Source of the DNA: Cryptomeria japonica
Taxonomy: Eukaryota; Streptophyta; Pinopsida; Cupressales; Cupressaceae
Direction of reading: 5' to 3'
NCBI RefSeq assembly: GCF_030272615.1
Contig: NC_081412.1
Location: 542,706,335 to 542,770,334 of the forward strand
Length of the DNA: 64,000 bases
Position numbers and translations under genes: made by a program. The notes under the pieces were generated by a model that was not told the origin of the DNA, made no database searches, and saw nothing but the letters and a program-made list of their open reading frames with translations. Shown piece after piece: positions 10,288-23,380 of this stretch (positions are counted from its first letter, which is position 1; the number at the start of each line of letters is the position of its first letter).

Positions 10288-11791
10288 TGATGAATAATGA
10301 TGAACAGTAATTTCTCAAAAGATACTGAGAGGGGTGAATCAGTATAGACAAAAACTTCCTTAAACCACTTTGACTGCAAAGACTGAACTGACTAGTAAAC
10401 AGTATCACCGATCTAAAATAGGGAACTACTGGTAAAACACAGTGAGACTATGAATGACATAAATCGATAACAATTAGATCTTCACAACACCTAATATCTC
10501 ATTTCCACTTCAACCATATGCATCAACAAGTAATACATCAGAAATATAAAGTCCACTGGATCAACATGCTTTACCACTTGATAGAAAACACTAAGACATC
10601 ACATGAAAAAGCATCACACATAACACACTGATTTTTTATGTGGAAACCCAACTGGGAAAAACCATGGTGGGGATGAATACCCACAAGTTGTTCTTTGAAC
10701 TCTTCTGAAGTCCACTTTGTTAGGAGCCTAGTCCGGTTAAGGACTTTACATTAGGTTCTTTTAGAAACTGATCCTGCTAGGGATCACCCGGTTAAGGGAT
10801 GGCCAAATACCCAGTTAAAGGTTAGAACCCTGTTAAAGGTTACCTCGCAAGAGGATTTGAAGAACTCAATGATTTTGAGTCACCTTGTTAGAGGATTTAC
10901 ACAAAGCCTATTAAAGCTACCTAGTTAAAGGATTTTCCAACTACTAAAATGGTTAGAAGTCAACAGGTAATATATTTATATGATAACATCACTCAATGCC
11001 AATGCAGATCCACTTTAGTTCATTTGCTTCTGCAATCACACTCTGCAGGTATCAACACACTTCTTCAGTCTGGCAAGAATCAAGTATTTCTTCACTTAGA
11101 TACACACATAACATTTTCCAACAACTTCACAATGAAAATCATCATCAACCTTATAGGAAATAGATAGGTCGGTAAAATAAACCCTAAACCCTAAACATTT
11201 AGATTATCAATACAGTCGGTCCAATCCTAACCGTTCAAACACATTGCATCGAATAAAACAGTCTTGAACAAATTTCACGACATTCTCCATCATTCATTCT
11301 ATGCCACTTCTGGAAGTTGATAACCCATCATATGTTCTGTACTATTTATTGAGACTTCACACATTCCTGAGGTAGATAGGATCAATCTTCTTCATGCAAG
11401 ATCCTTAAGGAAATCCTTCACACACACAAGGCTGATGTGGCAACACGATCTGATCTTCATTTCAATGCTAACCCATCATAGGATGTCATCGGTTGAATCA
11501 CACAGACTTGAAATACACCAACCAAAAACCCTGAAGCTGAGACTACCAACCAGTAGTCATACCAAATGAAACCTTGATATAGAACTTTCCACATATCGGT
11601 TCACATTCTAACATACCGAATCAATTGAACAAACATACTGCTTCACTTTTTCACATATACCGATTCACATCATCATATCGGTTCACTTGCCAGTTTGCTT
11701 ACTTCAATATACTGATTCATACTTCAGAATATTGACATCAATGGCAACATAAAATATCATCATGTCTTTACACTATGCACATATGCCAATA
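10288..11791 (-). repeat. Element A 5' LTR
   Basis: About 1504 bp. On the plus strand it starts TGATGAATAATGATGAACAG and ends ATATGCCAATA. It is inverted relative to, and homologous with, the 3' LTR of C (23622-25048) and both LTRs of K. It includes the reversed GGAAACCCAACTGGGAAAAACC motif near 10642 and a tandem telomere-like AAACCCTAAACCCTAAA at 11179-11196. Confidence 0.87.
11179..11196 (-). promoter_or_regulatory. Telo-box-like double repeat in A LTR
   Basis: AAACCCTAAACCCTAAA contains the plant telo-box AAACCCTA twice. The same motif is at 24152-24169 in C and at 32399-32416 and 38194-38210 in K, always at the same LTR position. In plant promoters telo-boxes bind TRB-type factors; its role here is inferred. 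Confidence 0.55.
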
Positions 11792-12459
11792 GTTATGAGA
11801 TCAGAGGTTTACCTGTTGTCTTCTAACCATTTCAACAGAAGGAAAACCCCTTGACCTGGTAGCTTTAACAGACTTATTATAAAACCTCTAACCAAGTGAC
11901 TCAAGTTCATTGAGATCTTCAAATCCTCTAGTAAGGTAACCTTTAATAGGGTATATAGCCATCCCTTTACCGGGGGATCTTTAATAGGATCGGTTCCTAA
12001 TAGAACCTTATTGTAAAGTCTTTAATCAGACTAGGCTCCTCACAGAGAAAGCTTCAAAAGAGTTCAAAACAAGCTTTTGGGTATTCATCCCCACCATGGT
12101 TTTTCCCATTTGGGTTTCCATGTGAAAAATCTATGTGTCATGAGTTGTGCATTTTCCATGTGATGATTGAGTATTCTTTGTTTAGGTGAATATGCATGCA
12201 GAGCTAATGGTTATTGTATTACTAATACAACACATGCATATGTGTACTGGTAAAGTAGTTATCAAGTGTTGAATGATATTTCAAGTATTTAGTTTTACCG
12301 GATTAGTTGTTTGAAGCATTTCTATGTTTAACTGATATTGATGAAGACAACCGGTCAGGATTGTTTTAATATGATAAAGTATTCAGAAGATTTAGTCTGT
12401 ACTAATCCCCCCCCCTCTCAGTACCAGTTAGGGTATTTTTTGTTCATCATTATTCATCA
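11792..12459 (+). repeat. Element C 5' LTR, distal half only
   Basis: Matches about 24341-25048 of C's 3' LTR, including the run of phrases of the type CCTCTAACCAAGTGACTC, GGTTTTTCCCATTTGGGTTTCC (12098-12120) and the poly-C tract CCCCCCCCCTCTCAG before the end TTCATCA. The first roughly 720 bp of the LTR are absent because A begins at the adjacent base. Confidence 0.85.
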
Positions 12460-12473
12460 ATTAGTATTAGAGC
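12460..12473 (+). other. Element C primer-binding site (mutated)
   Basis: ATTAGTATTAGAGC replaces ATTGGTATCAGAGC. Two transitions in the tRNA-iMet complement suggest decay after insertion. Confidence 0.82.
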
Positions 12474-12530
12474 AACACTAGGTTCTCGGTGATATAAGCT
12501 TAACTGCTTGAGGTAAAAGATCTTGCTTTA

Positions 12531-13334
12531 ATGATGAAGAGGGAAGGTCCTAAGTTCAATAGAGATAACTTCAAAATATGGAAGGACAAAATGAAGATCT
12601 ATATCAAGAGTTCAGGTGCTAAACACTAGATATATGTTGAGAATTCCTATGTAATCCCCATTGGCACTCTAACCGATGATCAGAAAAGAGAGATTCAAGA
12701 AAATGGGCAAGTCATGGAAGCCCTTATTAGCAATTTGTCCAGTATTGAGTTCATTGATGTAAAAGATAAGGAAAATCCTAAGGATGTATGGGACACATTG
12801 GAAACTATTTATGGTGGTGATGATCATGTCAAGCAAGCTAAGGAAGATAGCCTTAGAGGAAAATTTGAGGACATGAGGATGGTTGAAGGTGAGACCATTC
12901 AAAAATATGGCATAAGGATCAAGACTATGGTTGGAGATATCAAGAGCACTGGTGGAACAATTGATGATGCCACCATTGTGAGTAAAGTTTTGAGATCATT
13001 GTTACTGGTCTATGCAATCAGAGTTGCTACTATTCAGGAACTAAGGTCTATCGACAAAACCAAGGTATCCTTAGACTCTATCATTGCAAAGTTGACTGCA
13101 TATGAGTTGAATAGCTATGATATCAGTGTTCAAAAGACTGAGTCAGCTTTTAGAGCATCTGTTGTACCAACTAGAAAAGGAAAAGAAGTAAGTACTATTT
13201 ATTAATCCATGCAAAGAAGAGGTATGGATGATGAAGAGATTCTGATGGAGTTTGAAGGTCTTCTTGCCAAGAGACTTCCAAAAGGCATTGGAAAATACAG
13301 AGGTAAGCTTCCTTTAAAATGTTTTTCCTGCAAT
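12531..13334 (+). pseudogene. Element C copia Gag
   Basis: It starts MMKREGPKFNRDNF and is collinear with K Gag. A stop falls at about 12628 and another before 13205. The open part 12714-13205 contains IEFIDVKDKENPKDVWDTLE and the IVSKVLRSLL segment. The single knuckle CFSCNKIGHIVVNY has lost its last Cys to Tyr. UBN2-type copia Gag; nucleocapsid role by family. Confidence 0.88.
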
Positions 13335-16300
13335 AAGATAGGACATATAGTTGTTAACTATCCTAACAATGATAATAAAGATAAACTAGAGAGGTTTAGA
13401 AAGTATAAAGGAGGAAATAGAAGAAATTGTCTTGTTACAGTTGATGAGGGTGTTACTGATGAAGAATCTGAGGATGAAGAGAATGAGGACATAGTGTTTG
13501 TAGCTGTAAAGGAAGAAGTATCTGACAAGAAAGAACTTGTCTCTCGCATTGAAAACTCTAATGAGTGGATTATTGATAGTGGTTGTTCTCACCACATGAC
13601 TGGTGACCGAAGAAATTTTCTATCTCTAGAATAATATGATGGAGGTGTTGTCAGATAAAGAGAACTGCAGATGATGTCTACTAGGTAGAAGGTCTTAAGA
13701 ATAACCTTTTGAGTGTTGCTTAGCTAAATGATAAAGGACACATTCTGAAGTTCAAAGGTGGAGTCTACAACATAATTGGAAAGAGTGATGAACTTATTTC
13801 CACCGGTAAGTAGACCAAAGGTAACATGTTTCAGTTGAATGACAAGATTAGTCAGTGTCTGATGGCGAAGTTTGATGACAGTTGGATATGCCATAGGAGA
13901 CTTTGTCGTATGAACTTTGATAATATTGTAAAGGCAAGTAAGAGGATTGCCTTTGTTGAACAAACTAGAGAATTATTTGTGGAGAGAATGTCAACTTGGG
14001 AAGATGTCTTCCTCAAGTTTCAAAGGTAAGTCTTTTTTAGTAGAGAACTTACTTGATCTTGTGCATACCGATCTGTGTGGTCCAATCAAAACTAGAAGTA
14101 TTAAGGGAGATAGGTATTTCATGATTCTTAATGATGATTGCTAAAGAATGATGTGGGTCACATTCTTGAAAGAAAAATTTGACGCATTTGGAAAGTTCAA
14201 AGCTTTTAGAGCATTAGTAGAGAAGGAAAGTGGTCAAAGGATAAAATGCCTAAGAACTGATCAAGGAGGTGAATTCACTTCTGATAAAGTCAACAAGTAA
14301 TATGAAGAGAATGGTATCAAGAGGCAGTTATGTGGCCCAAGGACATGACAACAAAATGACATAGAAGAAAGGAATATCAGGACTATAGTTGAAGTGGCCA
14401 GAACAATGCTGATCCAAGGAAAGGTTGCTCATACTTTTTGGAGAGAAGCAGTGAGTACTACAATCTATATTATGAACTGGGTACTCATCAAGAAAGGTAA
14501 GGATAAAACCCCTTATGAGTACTTGATTGGGAAGACTCCCATTGTGAGTTATTTTAAAGTATTTGGTAGTAAGTTTTACATCAAGAGAGGTGAGCACCTG
14601 AGAAAGTTTGATGTTAAATGTGATAAAGGAATATTTTTGGGATATTCCACTAAGAGCAAAGATCTCAACTGCTACAACAATAGGACACAAAAAATTGTTG
14701 AGAGTATCAATGTGAGGGTTGATAAATCCCTCGAGGAGCCTAAGGAAACCTGCAGCGAAAAAGTGGAAGATGAACTGGGTATAGCCTTTTGGGAACTGGT
14801 TAAGAAAGAAACAAGTAAAGACCTAAGTGTTCTTGTACTGATAGAAGTTGTAGTAAGTGAAGAAGAAGATGGAGAAGAAGAAGAAGAGGAAAAGCAAGCA
14901 GAACAAGCTAGAGTCATTCCTAGATATGTGAAACTACATCATGATCTGAAGTAGATCATAGGAGATAAATATGGAGGGATACTCACAAGAAGAAAGGTGA
15001 AAGAAAACTCTTGCATGATTTCTGAATTTGAGCGTAATACTTCTAGAGAAGCACTTACAGATGAAGCCTAGATTAAGAAAATGGAAGAAGAGCTAGACCA
15101 GATAGAAAATAATGCAACAAAGTCTTTGGTACCTAGGCCGGAACACAAGAATGTCATAGGTACCAAATGGGTCTTTAGGAATAAACTAAATGAAGAAGGC
15201 ATAGTTGTAAGGAACAAGGCAAGACTTGTATGCAAGGGATATGCTCAAGAAGATGGAGAAGATGATGCAAAAACCTTTTCCATAGTGGGTAGACTTGAAG
15301 ATGTTTGAATCCCACTTGCATTTACAGAATTTAAGGGATTCAAGGTATACCAGATAGATGTGAAGTCTGCGTTCTTAAATGAAATCCTAGAAGAGGAAGT
15401 GCATATTGAGAAACCGGATGGGTTTGCCTTATCAGAAGATAGAAACATGGTTTGTAGATTACACAAGGCCCTATATGGATTGAAATAAGCACCTAGGGCC
15501 TGGTATGAATGATTACACTCTCATCTTGTGAAGATAGGATTTCAAATAACATGTGAGGATAGGAACATTTACCTGAAATCTGAAGGTGATTAGAGTTTGA
15601 TTTGTGAAGTTTATGTAGATGACATAATCGTTGGAGGAGATGATGAAATGAGTCATGCATTTGTAGATGAAATGAAGAAAGCATTTGAGATGTCTTTGAA
15701 AGGAGAGATAAAGTTCTTCATTGGTCTATAGATTCAACAAATGAAAGAGGGTATCTTTATTACCTAGTCTAAATATTTCAAAGAGCTATTGAAGACCTTT
15801 GGCATGGAGGAAAGCAAACCAATTGGTACACCGATGGTGACCGGATGTAAATTGACTAAGGACGATGATTCATCTTCAATGAATGAGAAGGAGTACAAGT
15901 CAATGATCGGTAAGCTACACTATGTGGTACACAATAGACCAGATATTGCTCATGTAGTGGGCATAGTAGGTCATTTTCAGAAAAGTACAAGATGATTCCA
16001 CTTGGTAGCAGTCAAGAGGATTCTTAGATACCTTAAAGGGATAGTTGATTATGGATTGTGGTATCCATACAATGGTGATTTTAATCTCAAGGTATTTACT
16101 GATGCAGATTAGGGAGGTAATTTGGACGACCGAAAGAGCACAACCGATGGAGTGTTCTTTCTTGGTGGAAGACTAGTCTCATGGATGAGTAAGAAGTAGA
16201 GTTGTACTTCTCAGTCTACAACTGAAGCAGAGTATGTGGCAACATTAATGAATTGTAGTCAAGCAATCTAGATGAAAAATGTATTGGATGGTTTCAAAGT

Positions 16301-16565
16301 ACCTATATCTGAACCGATGAGTATATTTTGTGACAACATAAGTGCAATCAATATTTCCAAGAATCCGGTATTGCATTCTAGAAATAAGCACATTGAGCTC
16401 AAGTATCATTTATTGAGAGAGAAGGTTCAAAACAAAGAGGTTGTATTACAACATGTTTCCAGTAAGGAGCACCTAGTAGACATATTCACTAAGCCCTTAC
16501 CGAAGACTATATTTACCTATTTGAGAGGTGAATTAGGGGTTCTACCCCTTCATGAAGTAAACTAA
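13335..16565 (+). pseudogene. Element C copia Pol (PR, INT, RT, RNase H), multiply broken
   Basis: The protease core WIIDSGCSHHMTGD (DSG codons at 13575-13583) is intact. A deletion of some tens of bases near 13650 removes part of the protease. The integrase HHCC motif is damaged (LCRMNF for LCHVNF), but HTDLCGP, RTDQGGEF and EERN keep D, D and E. RT begins near 15080, with QIDVKSAFLN and the catalytic YVDD at about 15615. RNase H shows EAEYVA and FCDNISAI, ending ELGVLPLHEVN at 16565. At least a dozen stops are spread through it. Confidence 0.88.
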
Positions 16566-16577
16566 AGATGTGTGCTT

Positions 16578-17353
16578 TGTTGGAAAATGTGCACTCCGAT
16601 GAGAAATTGTAGGTGATTGAAGGTATTATCATTGATGGAAACCCTACAATCCTATGGCACCAATAGGTACTGACACAGGCACAGACTCCGGCACTAACAG
16701 CAACAAAAGATGTTTACCGACACCTTGGCTGATAGGATTTTGTTTATTGTATTTCATATTTATTTGTAAAATATTTTTGTAAGCCGATAAGGAAAATTGT
16801 AATAGGACTCATATATAAGTATGAGATCTTGTAAATCATTTGTAAGAGAAATGCATGGAAGGAATGTAATAAGTAGATGCAAATATTAAGGCAGACTTTG
16901 GAATAGGGTTTTGGAAGTTGTATGAGCTTAAACCGGTACTGAACGTGGCATAGCAAATGCTAAACTGGAGCAACACATGTCATTAGATTTGCATAATCCA
17001 CTTTTGTAAGTCAGTGAGACTTCCCTTTTGTATTTGAGCAGTGAGCTTTAGGCAGTTGGCCTTCCTGCATGTGTAGGCCAATATTGTATAAGTAATATTC
17101 ACTTTAGGCCAGTAAGCAAATATTATGGGTCACAAATCCCACCGAGGTTTTTCCCACACTGGGTTTCCTTGTTAAAAATATTGTGTTATGGTGTTCTTTC
17201 TATGTTGTGCCTACTATTCTTATTTACTGCATTAATTCTTGTTTACCGGTACACTATTTTGACATGCAATTCGTTTAATAAGTCAAGAAAATCCATTTAC
17301 CAAAAATATACTGATTCACCCCCCGCCTCTCAGTATCTTTGGGAATCCTAACA
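16578..17353 (+). repeat. Element D 5' LTR
   Basis: About 776 bp. Landmarks are a TATA-like ATATATAAG (16811-16819), GGTTTTTCCCACACTGGGTTTCC near 17150, and a C-rich tract before CAGTATCTTTGGGAATCCTAACA. It is homologous to the LTRs of L in opposite orientation. Confidence 0.92.
16809..16820 (+). promoter_or_regulatory. Probable TATA box of element D LTR
   Basis: TCATATATAAGT is repeated in the 3' LTR at 22833-22844. A similar TATATATA site occurs at the same place in the L LTRs (for example 48008-48015, minus strand). It is the only strong TATA candidate in the LTR. Confidence 0.6.
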
Positions 17354-17367
17354 ATTGGTATCAGAGC
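17354..17367 (+). other. Element D primer-binding site (tRNA-iMet)
   Basis: ATTGGTATCAGAGC follows the LTR end without a gap and is an exact match to the canonical plant tRNA-iMet complement. Confidence 0.93.
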
Positions 17368-17424
17368 TTGGTCCACTATTTTTGAAAGCCTAACAACTTG
17401 AGGAAGATTGTGACACCGGTAGAG

Positions 17425-18605
17425 ATGGAAAACTTGAGAATGCAATTGGAAACTGCTCTTGCAGATTATGATGCAGAAAAGTTGAAGAATATGAAACTTG
17501 AAGATGATCTGAAGGCTGGATAGGAAATCATTCAAGGACTTCAGGAAATATCACTATTGCTAGGAACAAAACAAGAGAAGTTCATGAGAAGATGCAGAGT
17601 GATGATGATGAAAAAGAAACTCTTAATGACCTTGTAAACAAGATGAAGCAATAAAACATGGCCTTGAGGAATGAGATGAAAGATATGACTATGAGGTTTT
17701 GTAAAGACATTGAAGACTGAAAGAAGAATGAAGATGACTTGGATAGGAGAATCAATGATGCTGGAAATGAAAATATAAGACTCAATCATGAAAATGATAT
17801 GCTGAAGACATATAATTCACTTAGAGCATGATAAAACTAAACTCATGAGATAAAAATCTTTCTTAGAAAATGAGTTGGCTACTGCAAATCAACAAAAGGA
17901 TAAATTCAAGAAAAGTTGAGAAGAACTTGATGACATGCTAAAAAATTAGAAACCTAATGGAGATAATAATGGCCTTGGCTTTGAAGTTGGTGCAAGCTTC
18001 GGTACTCAATCATGATCATAGTAAACCGGTAAGACAACCTAATTCCTACAAATTTAATGGGAAATGCTTTAACTGTAACAAGTATGGTCATAGAGAAAAT
18101 TAGTGTAGATCTTAAAACTATCAGAACATCAATGCACCCACCGGTCAATGTTCTAAATGCAACAAAGTTGGTCATAATTCAGAAAATTGCAGAATGAATG
18201 TAAGATGTTATGTTTGTGGAAGATTTGGACACTTATCTAATCAATGCAGAACACATACTAGCATAGGATATGGAAAAGATATTCAGAAAAAACAATGTGA
18301 CTTGTTATGCTTGTAACAAGATTGGACATATTGCAAAATTTTGTAGAAGTATGGCATCACCGACAAATAACAAAGGACCCAATTTGAAAGGAAAAGGGAA
18401 GGTTGAAGAAGTAAAGCAAGAATTTTCAAAACAATAGACCAAGAAGTTAGATATGAATGTTAATGAAGCTATTCCTTCGCCGATAGTACAGAGTATCACT
18501 CCACCGGGAGGAGATTCTTCATCTAACTGGAAAGAAACCTTTTGGGGGTATGACAATGAATCGAAAAACATGCTAGTTTATCCTTGGTTGATGGTGAGAA
18601 GTTGA
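17425..18605 (+). pseudogene. Element D Gag-like protein with four zinc knuckles
   Basis: ATG at 17425 (MENLRMQLETALADYD) is shared with L (MENLMKQLEEALSNYD at 47407). The first part is long charged coiled coil, now broken by many stops. From about 18060 come CFNCNKYGHRENxC (last Cys region damaged), CSKCNKVGHNSENC, CYVCGRFGHLSNQC and, after a one-base frame change, CYACNKIGHIAKFC. Four CCHC knuckles contrast with the single one of the copia Gags here. RNA binding is inferred from these knuckles. Confidence 0.75.
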
Positions 18606-18833
18606 AATACTTCTTTACCGATAGATGTGTTAAGTTTCACTTAACTAGTAGGCATTTAATGTGGTAGTTGAATGAAATGACATTATAAAGCAAGTGTTTT
18701 GGCTCTCTTTTTCATTCACCAAGCATTCAAATTTCCTTAGAGCATGAAAAACCCAAGCGAAGGTATCCATAGCAAGAAGTGAAGCAAATCATTCAAGCAC
18801 TTATACCTAAAGGAAGATTAAGGTATTTATACA

Positions 18834-21800
18834 ATGGCTTCCTCCTCTACACCTGAATTCATTGCAAACCTACTATAATTGAAGTTATTAAGTTCCCTAG
18901 GCCCATATTTAAAATTATTCCCAAAATTATGAAGAAAGATGATACCTTGGGAGCATTTTCACAAATACCCAAAGGAGTTGCTTATGCTGAGGATCCTAGA
19001 ATTTACATACATTGTCATATTGAAGAACTAGGAGCTGAAGAGATTATGAACATGTATACAACTATAATTTGTGATGTTAATGGAAATGTGAAACCAGAAC
19101 ATAAGATAATTGAAACCCTAGGTTTTGTGGAGAATCTTAGTATCCCTGATTTTCCAAAGGATGTTATAAGGATTGTGTTAAGCTGAGTACATGGGGAGTT
19201 CTTTTGGTTGGATTCCATTCATAAGATAACAAAAGAAGCAGTTAGGGCAGTGACAGGCTTATCTTCCACTGGTAGCAGACCTGATAAAACTAAAAAGGTT
19301 CCCAATGACACTGTAATGACCCTAACCGGTGCAACCTTTGACAAAAGATCCCTAAGAGTCAATGATGTTAAGGATATCAATGTAAAATTCATTAGCATGA
19401 TTCTTGGATACAAAGTTACACATGCCAACAGACTAAACTCTGTTTCTAGTTTATGTATCAAAAGTGCTTATGACATGGTAAACAACAATACAAAGATTGA
19501 CATATGCAAATGGTTAAAAGATGAGCTAATAGACAATCTGAAGAAAATAAAAGGGGACAAGAAAAGGACATTCAGATTTGGCAACTTACTTGTATGCCTA
19601 TTGCTATATATCACCAAGGAAGTTCCCGATATTGGTAGAAAGGATTTTGGATTTGACATACCAATAGGAAAACAACTTCTGGATATTTTAAATAGCATGA
19701 GAGATGATAGGAAGAAGAACATAAATGAACGTTTTTAGGCACTAAAGGCTAGGACAAAAACCAAGATAAGGCTATCTCAAGCTATAGTTGATAAATATCA
19801 AAAGGAGATATGCTTTGTGATAAAAAAAGATAAAATCTGGATGGAGACAGTGGTTCCAAAGACTATTTGGCTTAGAAAAATGGGATATGAGGCTAATAAG
19901 AACATAATAGAAACTTATACAAAAGCACTTCTAGAAGCCCCTAAAGAAACAACAGAAGAAGTATTTGGAAATGCGGAAACAATTGAAAGAAAAGTTCAAT
20001 CACAGAAAATAATAAAGAAAACTAAACAAACAGTTTGAAAAGGAACAAGGCAGGCAAAAGCAATCAAGGAAGACATATTGAACAAAACTGGTATTAAGGA
20101 GAGAGACTTAGAAGGATTACAACCAGAAACACATCTTTCATCGGTTGGTACCTCCCCTAATAGTGAAATACTGACAGAGTTTAAAAGGGTAGTAAGAAAA
20201 AGAAAACCTTCACCGGTACTTGCTCCTACACGTAAGAGAACAAGACAGAAACAACAGGCGGTTAGGCCTCTGACAAAGAAGATAAATCCAAGAAAGAAGA
20301 AAGTAAAACAAGTTATCCCCCCTCTTGAAAATCTTCTACATAAAATAATAGAAGATGGTAACTTATCAAACATTAGCAAGTTGTATAACACATTTTCACA
20401 TGAAGAAAAAGAAAGCATAGAAAACAATGTTATCCTACACTTCGATATCTACAAGAAATTTTTGATTGAGGTTGTAGATGATTTACCCAATGACTTGTAC
20501 AGAAGGTTAGATGCTAAAAGGATAGAAATTATTGAACTAGACAAGAAGATAAAAATAGAGAAACTACTTACAATTCACCTAGTAAATTTAACAGAAGAGA
20601 TTAATGAACTGATAAGTGAAGCAAACATAACTATATTTTCAACTGGTCACTAACATGTAGCATTAATGGCTGGCAGAATAAATGAGATATCAGAAGAAAC
20701 AAAAGACAAGTGGGATATATTCTTTGTTAAAAAGGAAAAACAAGAAGAGCTTAAATGATCAAAGACCTTTAAAGTCTATCAAAAAGAAAAGGATAAAGGT
20801 AAAGGTAAGGTAGGTGGACCTCTGAGCATAAAGATAACAGATGACTTGCCCCCACCTCCTTTTGATACTCCATTGGCACAAATTGTTGATACACCACTGA
20901 CAACAGATAATGTTGAGAGTATGGAGACAACACATGAGGACACAAATCCTGATTCAGAGGTGTTGTTTACAATGAATATTGACACACAAGAAGTCAACAT
21001 TCTGGTTGATAAGGAAACAACTAAGAAGAGAGATGTGGCAATTGAGCCACCAGTAGAAGACATTATAGTTGAGACAAATATTGAGGATATAGTTGGAAAC
21101 ATTGAAATTGGGAATGAACAACAAAATGAACATGAAAATGATTCCCCAGATACAGGGGAGGCAGATACCACTATTGTACATATTGATGTGTCTACTGAGC
21201 AACCAACAATTGATAGCACTGATAAATATGTTGAGATACTGGCTGTAGACAATTCAGAGGTAAACACAGAGAAACCAATAGAAAAACCAGAGTCACAATC
21301 AGAGAAACTGACAATAGAAAGCTCTGAGAAATAGATTGAGGTACACACCGAGAAATCAGAAGAGAAGAAGGATTAATTAAAAGTTAATACAGAGACTGTG
21401 CGACTGATATCCTCTGAGAAACCTAAACCCTTGCTTGTAGAAATATAGACTCAAACTGACCTATCAGAGGTCACCATAAGCAAAGAGGTTCCTCACACTG
21501 ATGGATTACAAATTGTTAAGATAGTTGGTCAATCATTTGGTTCTTCACTGACAGAATTTCAGTCAACCAATGTAACAGAAGTATTGCTTGATTCAATTAA
21601 AAAAATAATTGATTGCAATACACTTTCATATAAGGCAATTGATGACACCACACCAATTTTGAAGATGATTGCACCCAAGTGTAACATAGAGAATAAAGAT
21701 TCTTTAGGCAAATTAGATGCATTGTCTAAGTACATAACCGGCAATCTTCTAACAATTGATCAGATCAATGAGGAGACTTTCAGAGAGAAAATGAATAAAG

Positions 21801-22369
21801 AAAAGGAAAAATTCTTTGAAGAGACGACAAAGAAAAGCAAGGAACATATTGATACATTATTATCGGGACTAGGAAAGACAATTTTGGAATTCAAGAAATT
21901 GTATAGAGATACATGTAAGACAAACATTTTGACAGAGGATATAGATAAAGAGATCAACATAGCTCAAAAGGAAATCAATGATATTGCTGATAACTTAATA
22001 GGTTCATCAGACTCCATATCGATAGTAGAATAGGAAATTATCGGCTATGAAGAGAAAATTGAAAAACTTGAAAAAGACAAAGAGAGATTAAAGTTTAAGA
22101 CAAAGGAACTAAAATGTAGACTAGGTCCTAAACTAGATATCCTCATCTCTTTGAGAAAAGAGATTTCAGAGGCTCTTGTTCCAGGACTTAAGACACTGGA
22201 AGAGTAAATGAACATACTCACTAGTACAATCCAAAGGACAGAAGCAACACTAAAGGATAGTGAGAGATTCTATAACAACCTAAATTTTGCATTAGTAGAT
22301 TTATATCGGATTGTAACCAACTGGTTTCAGGGATCCAAACAGGAACTACACTCAATTGACATTGAATGA
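18834..22369 (+). pseudogene. Element D ORF2: unknown protein, about 1,180 codons
   Basis: It begins MASSSTPEFIANLL at 18834 and ends at the TGA at 22367-22369, with about ten in-frame stops. Collinear with L ORF2 across the whole length: AEDPRIYIHCHIEELG, RIVLS-VHGEFFWLD, RLNSVSSLCIKSAYDM, FRFGNLLVCLLLYI, a basic segment rich in RKR and KK (about 20200-20310), an acidic Thr/Glu region (20846-21334), then a helical C-terminal domain (LDSIKKIIDC at 21584 onward). No enzyme motif or membrane segment is evident. Function unknown; structural or RNA-binding accessory to Gag is a guess. Confidence 0.75.
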
Positions 22370-22582
22370 CAACCTTTGTCATTGATGCCAACGGGGGAGT
22401 AGTAGAGGATGAGAAAAAGGAGTAGTAGAGGATAAGAAAAAGGAGTAGTAGGATGGGAAATGAATGATAGAAGAGATCATCTACTTAGGGGGAGCACATA
22501 GTTTTGGAGAACATAGTTTTGATTTTTGGACAACACTTTTTGGATACAATTTTGGGTTTTTCTCATGAGTGTTGCCATCAAT

Positions 22583-22597
22583 GCCAAAGGGGGGGAT
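22583..22597 (+). other. Element D polypurine tract
   Basis: GCCAAAGGGGGGGAT lies directly before the 3' LTR start TGTTGG at 22598. It is preceded by the phrase CATCAATGCC that is common to B, C and D. Confidence 0.9.
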
Positions 22598-23380
22598 TGT
22601 TGGCAAATGCACACTCCAATGAGAAATTGTAGGTGATTTAAGACATTATCATTGATGGCAACCCTACAATCCTATGGCACCGACAAGCACCAGTACAGGC
22701 ACAAACACCGACACTGGCAACAACAATGGCAAAAGATGTTTACCGGCACCGTAGCCGAAAAGATTTTGTTTATTGTATTTTGCATTTAATTGTAAATATT
22801 TTTGTAAGCTGACAAGGCAAATTGTAATAGGACTCATATATAAGTATGAGATCTTGTAAATCATTTGTAAGTGAAATCCATGGAAGGAATGTAATAGGCA
22901 GATGCGAATATTCAGGTAGACTCTGGAATAGGGTTTTGGAAGTTGTATGAGCTTAAACCACTACTGAATATGGCATAATAGATGTTGAACTGAAGTAGTA
23001 CATGTCATTGGATTTACACATAATCCACTTTTGTAAGTCAGTGAGACTTCCCTTTTGTATTTGAGCAGCGAGCTTTAGGCAGTTGGCCTTCCTGCATGTG
23101 TAGACCCCTATTATATAAGTAATAGTCACTTATTGGCCAGTAAGAAAATGTTGTGGGTCACAAATCCCACCGAGGTTTTTCCCACACTAGGTTTCCTCAT
23201 TAAAAATATTGTGTTATGGTGTGCTTTCTATGTTGTGCTTACTATTCTGATTTACTGCATTAATTCTTGTTTATCGATAAACTATTTTGGCATGCAACTC
23301 ATTTAATAAGTTAGGAAAATCCATTTACCAGAAATATAATCATTCATCCCCCCCTCTCAGTATCTTTGGGAATCCTAAAA
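22598..23380 (+). repeat. Element D 3' LTR
   Basis: About 783 bp, collinear with the 5' LTR with scattered substitutions and small indels. It ends GGGAATCCTAAAA; the final CA has decayed to AA. The following TGCTC resumes element C. Confidence 0.92.

Larger units (their letters stand above)
1..11791 (-). mobile_element. Element A: Ty1/copia retrotransposon, minus strand, cut by window edge and split by B
   Basis: Seen as 1-2196 and 9859-11791, with element B (2197-9858) inserted into gag. The order on the minus strand is 5' LTR (10288-11791), tRNA-Met PBS (10274-10287), gag, protease, GAG-pre-integrase and integrase; it leaves the window in the integrase-RT linker. The LTR right end reads GCCAATA, where other family members have GCCAACA, and is followed directly by a partial LTR of C. 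A therefore appears to have inserted in C's 5' LTR. The matching target duplication would be off the left edge. Confidence 0.85.
16578..23380 (+). mobile_element. Element D: complete non-autonomous LTR retrotransposon
   Basis: The LTRs are 16578-17353 and 22598-23380, begin TGTTGG and end CCTAACA (CCTAAAA in the 3' copy). PBS at 17354 and purine tract at 22583-22597. Target duplication TGCTT/TGCTC (one mismatch; the other copia copies show the site was TGCTC). It carries a coiled-coil, zinc-knuckle Gag-like ORF and a second ORF of about 1,180 codons, both collinear with element L. No copia Pol domain is present. Confidence 0.92.

Noticed and set aside
10949-11167. Small ORF in the A LTR
   Set aside because: Antisense to the LTR and not kept in the matching part of C or K LTRs.
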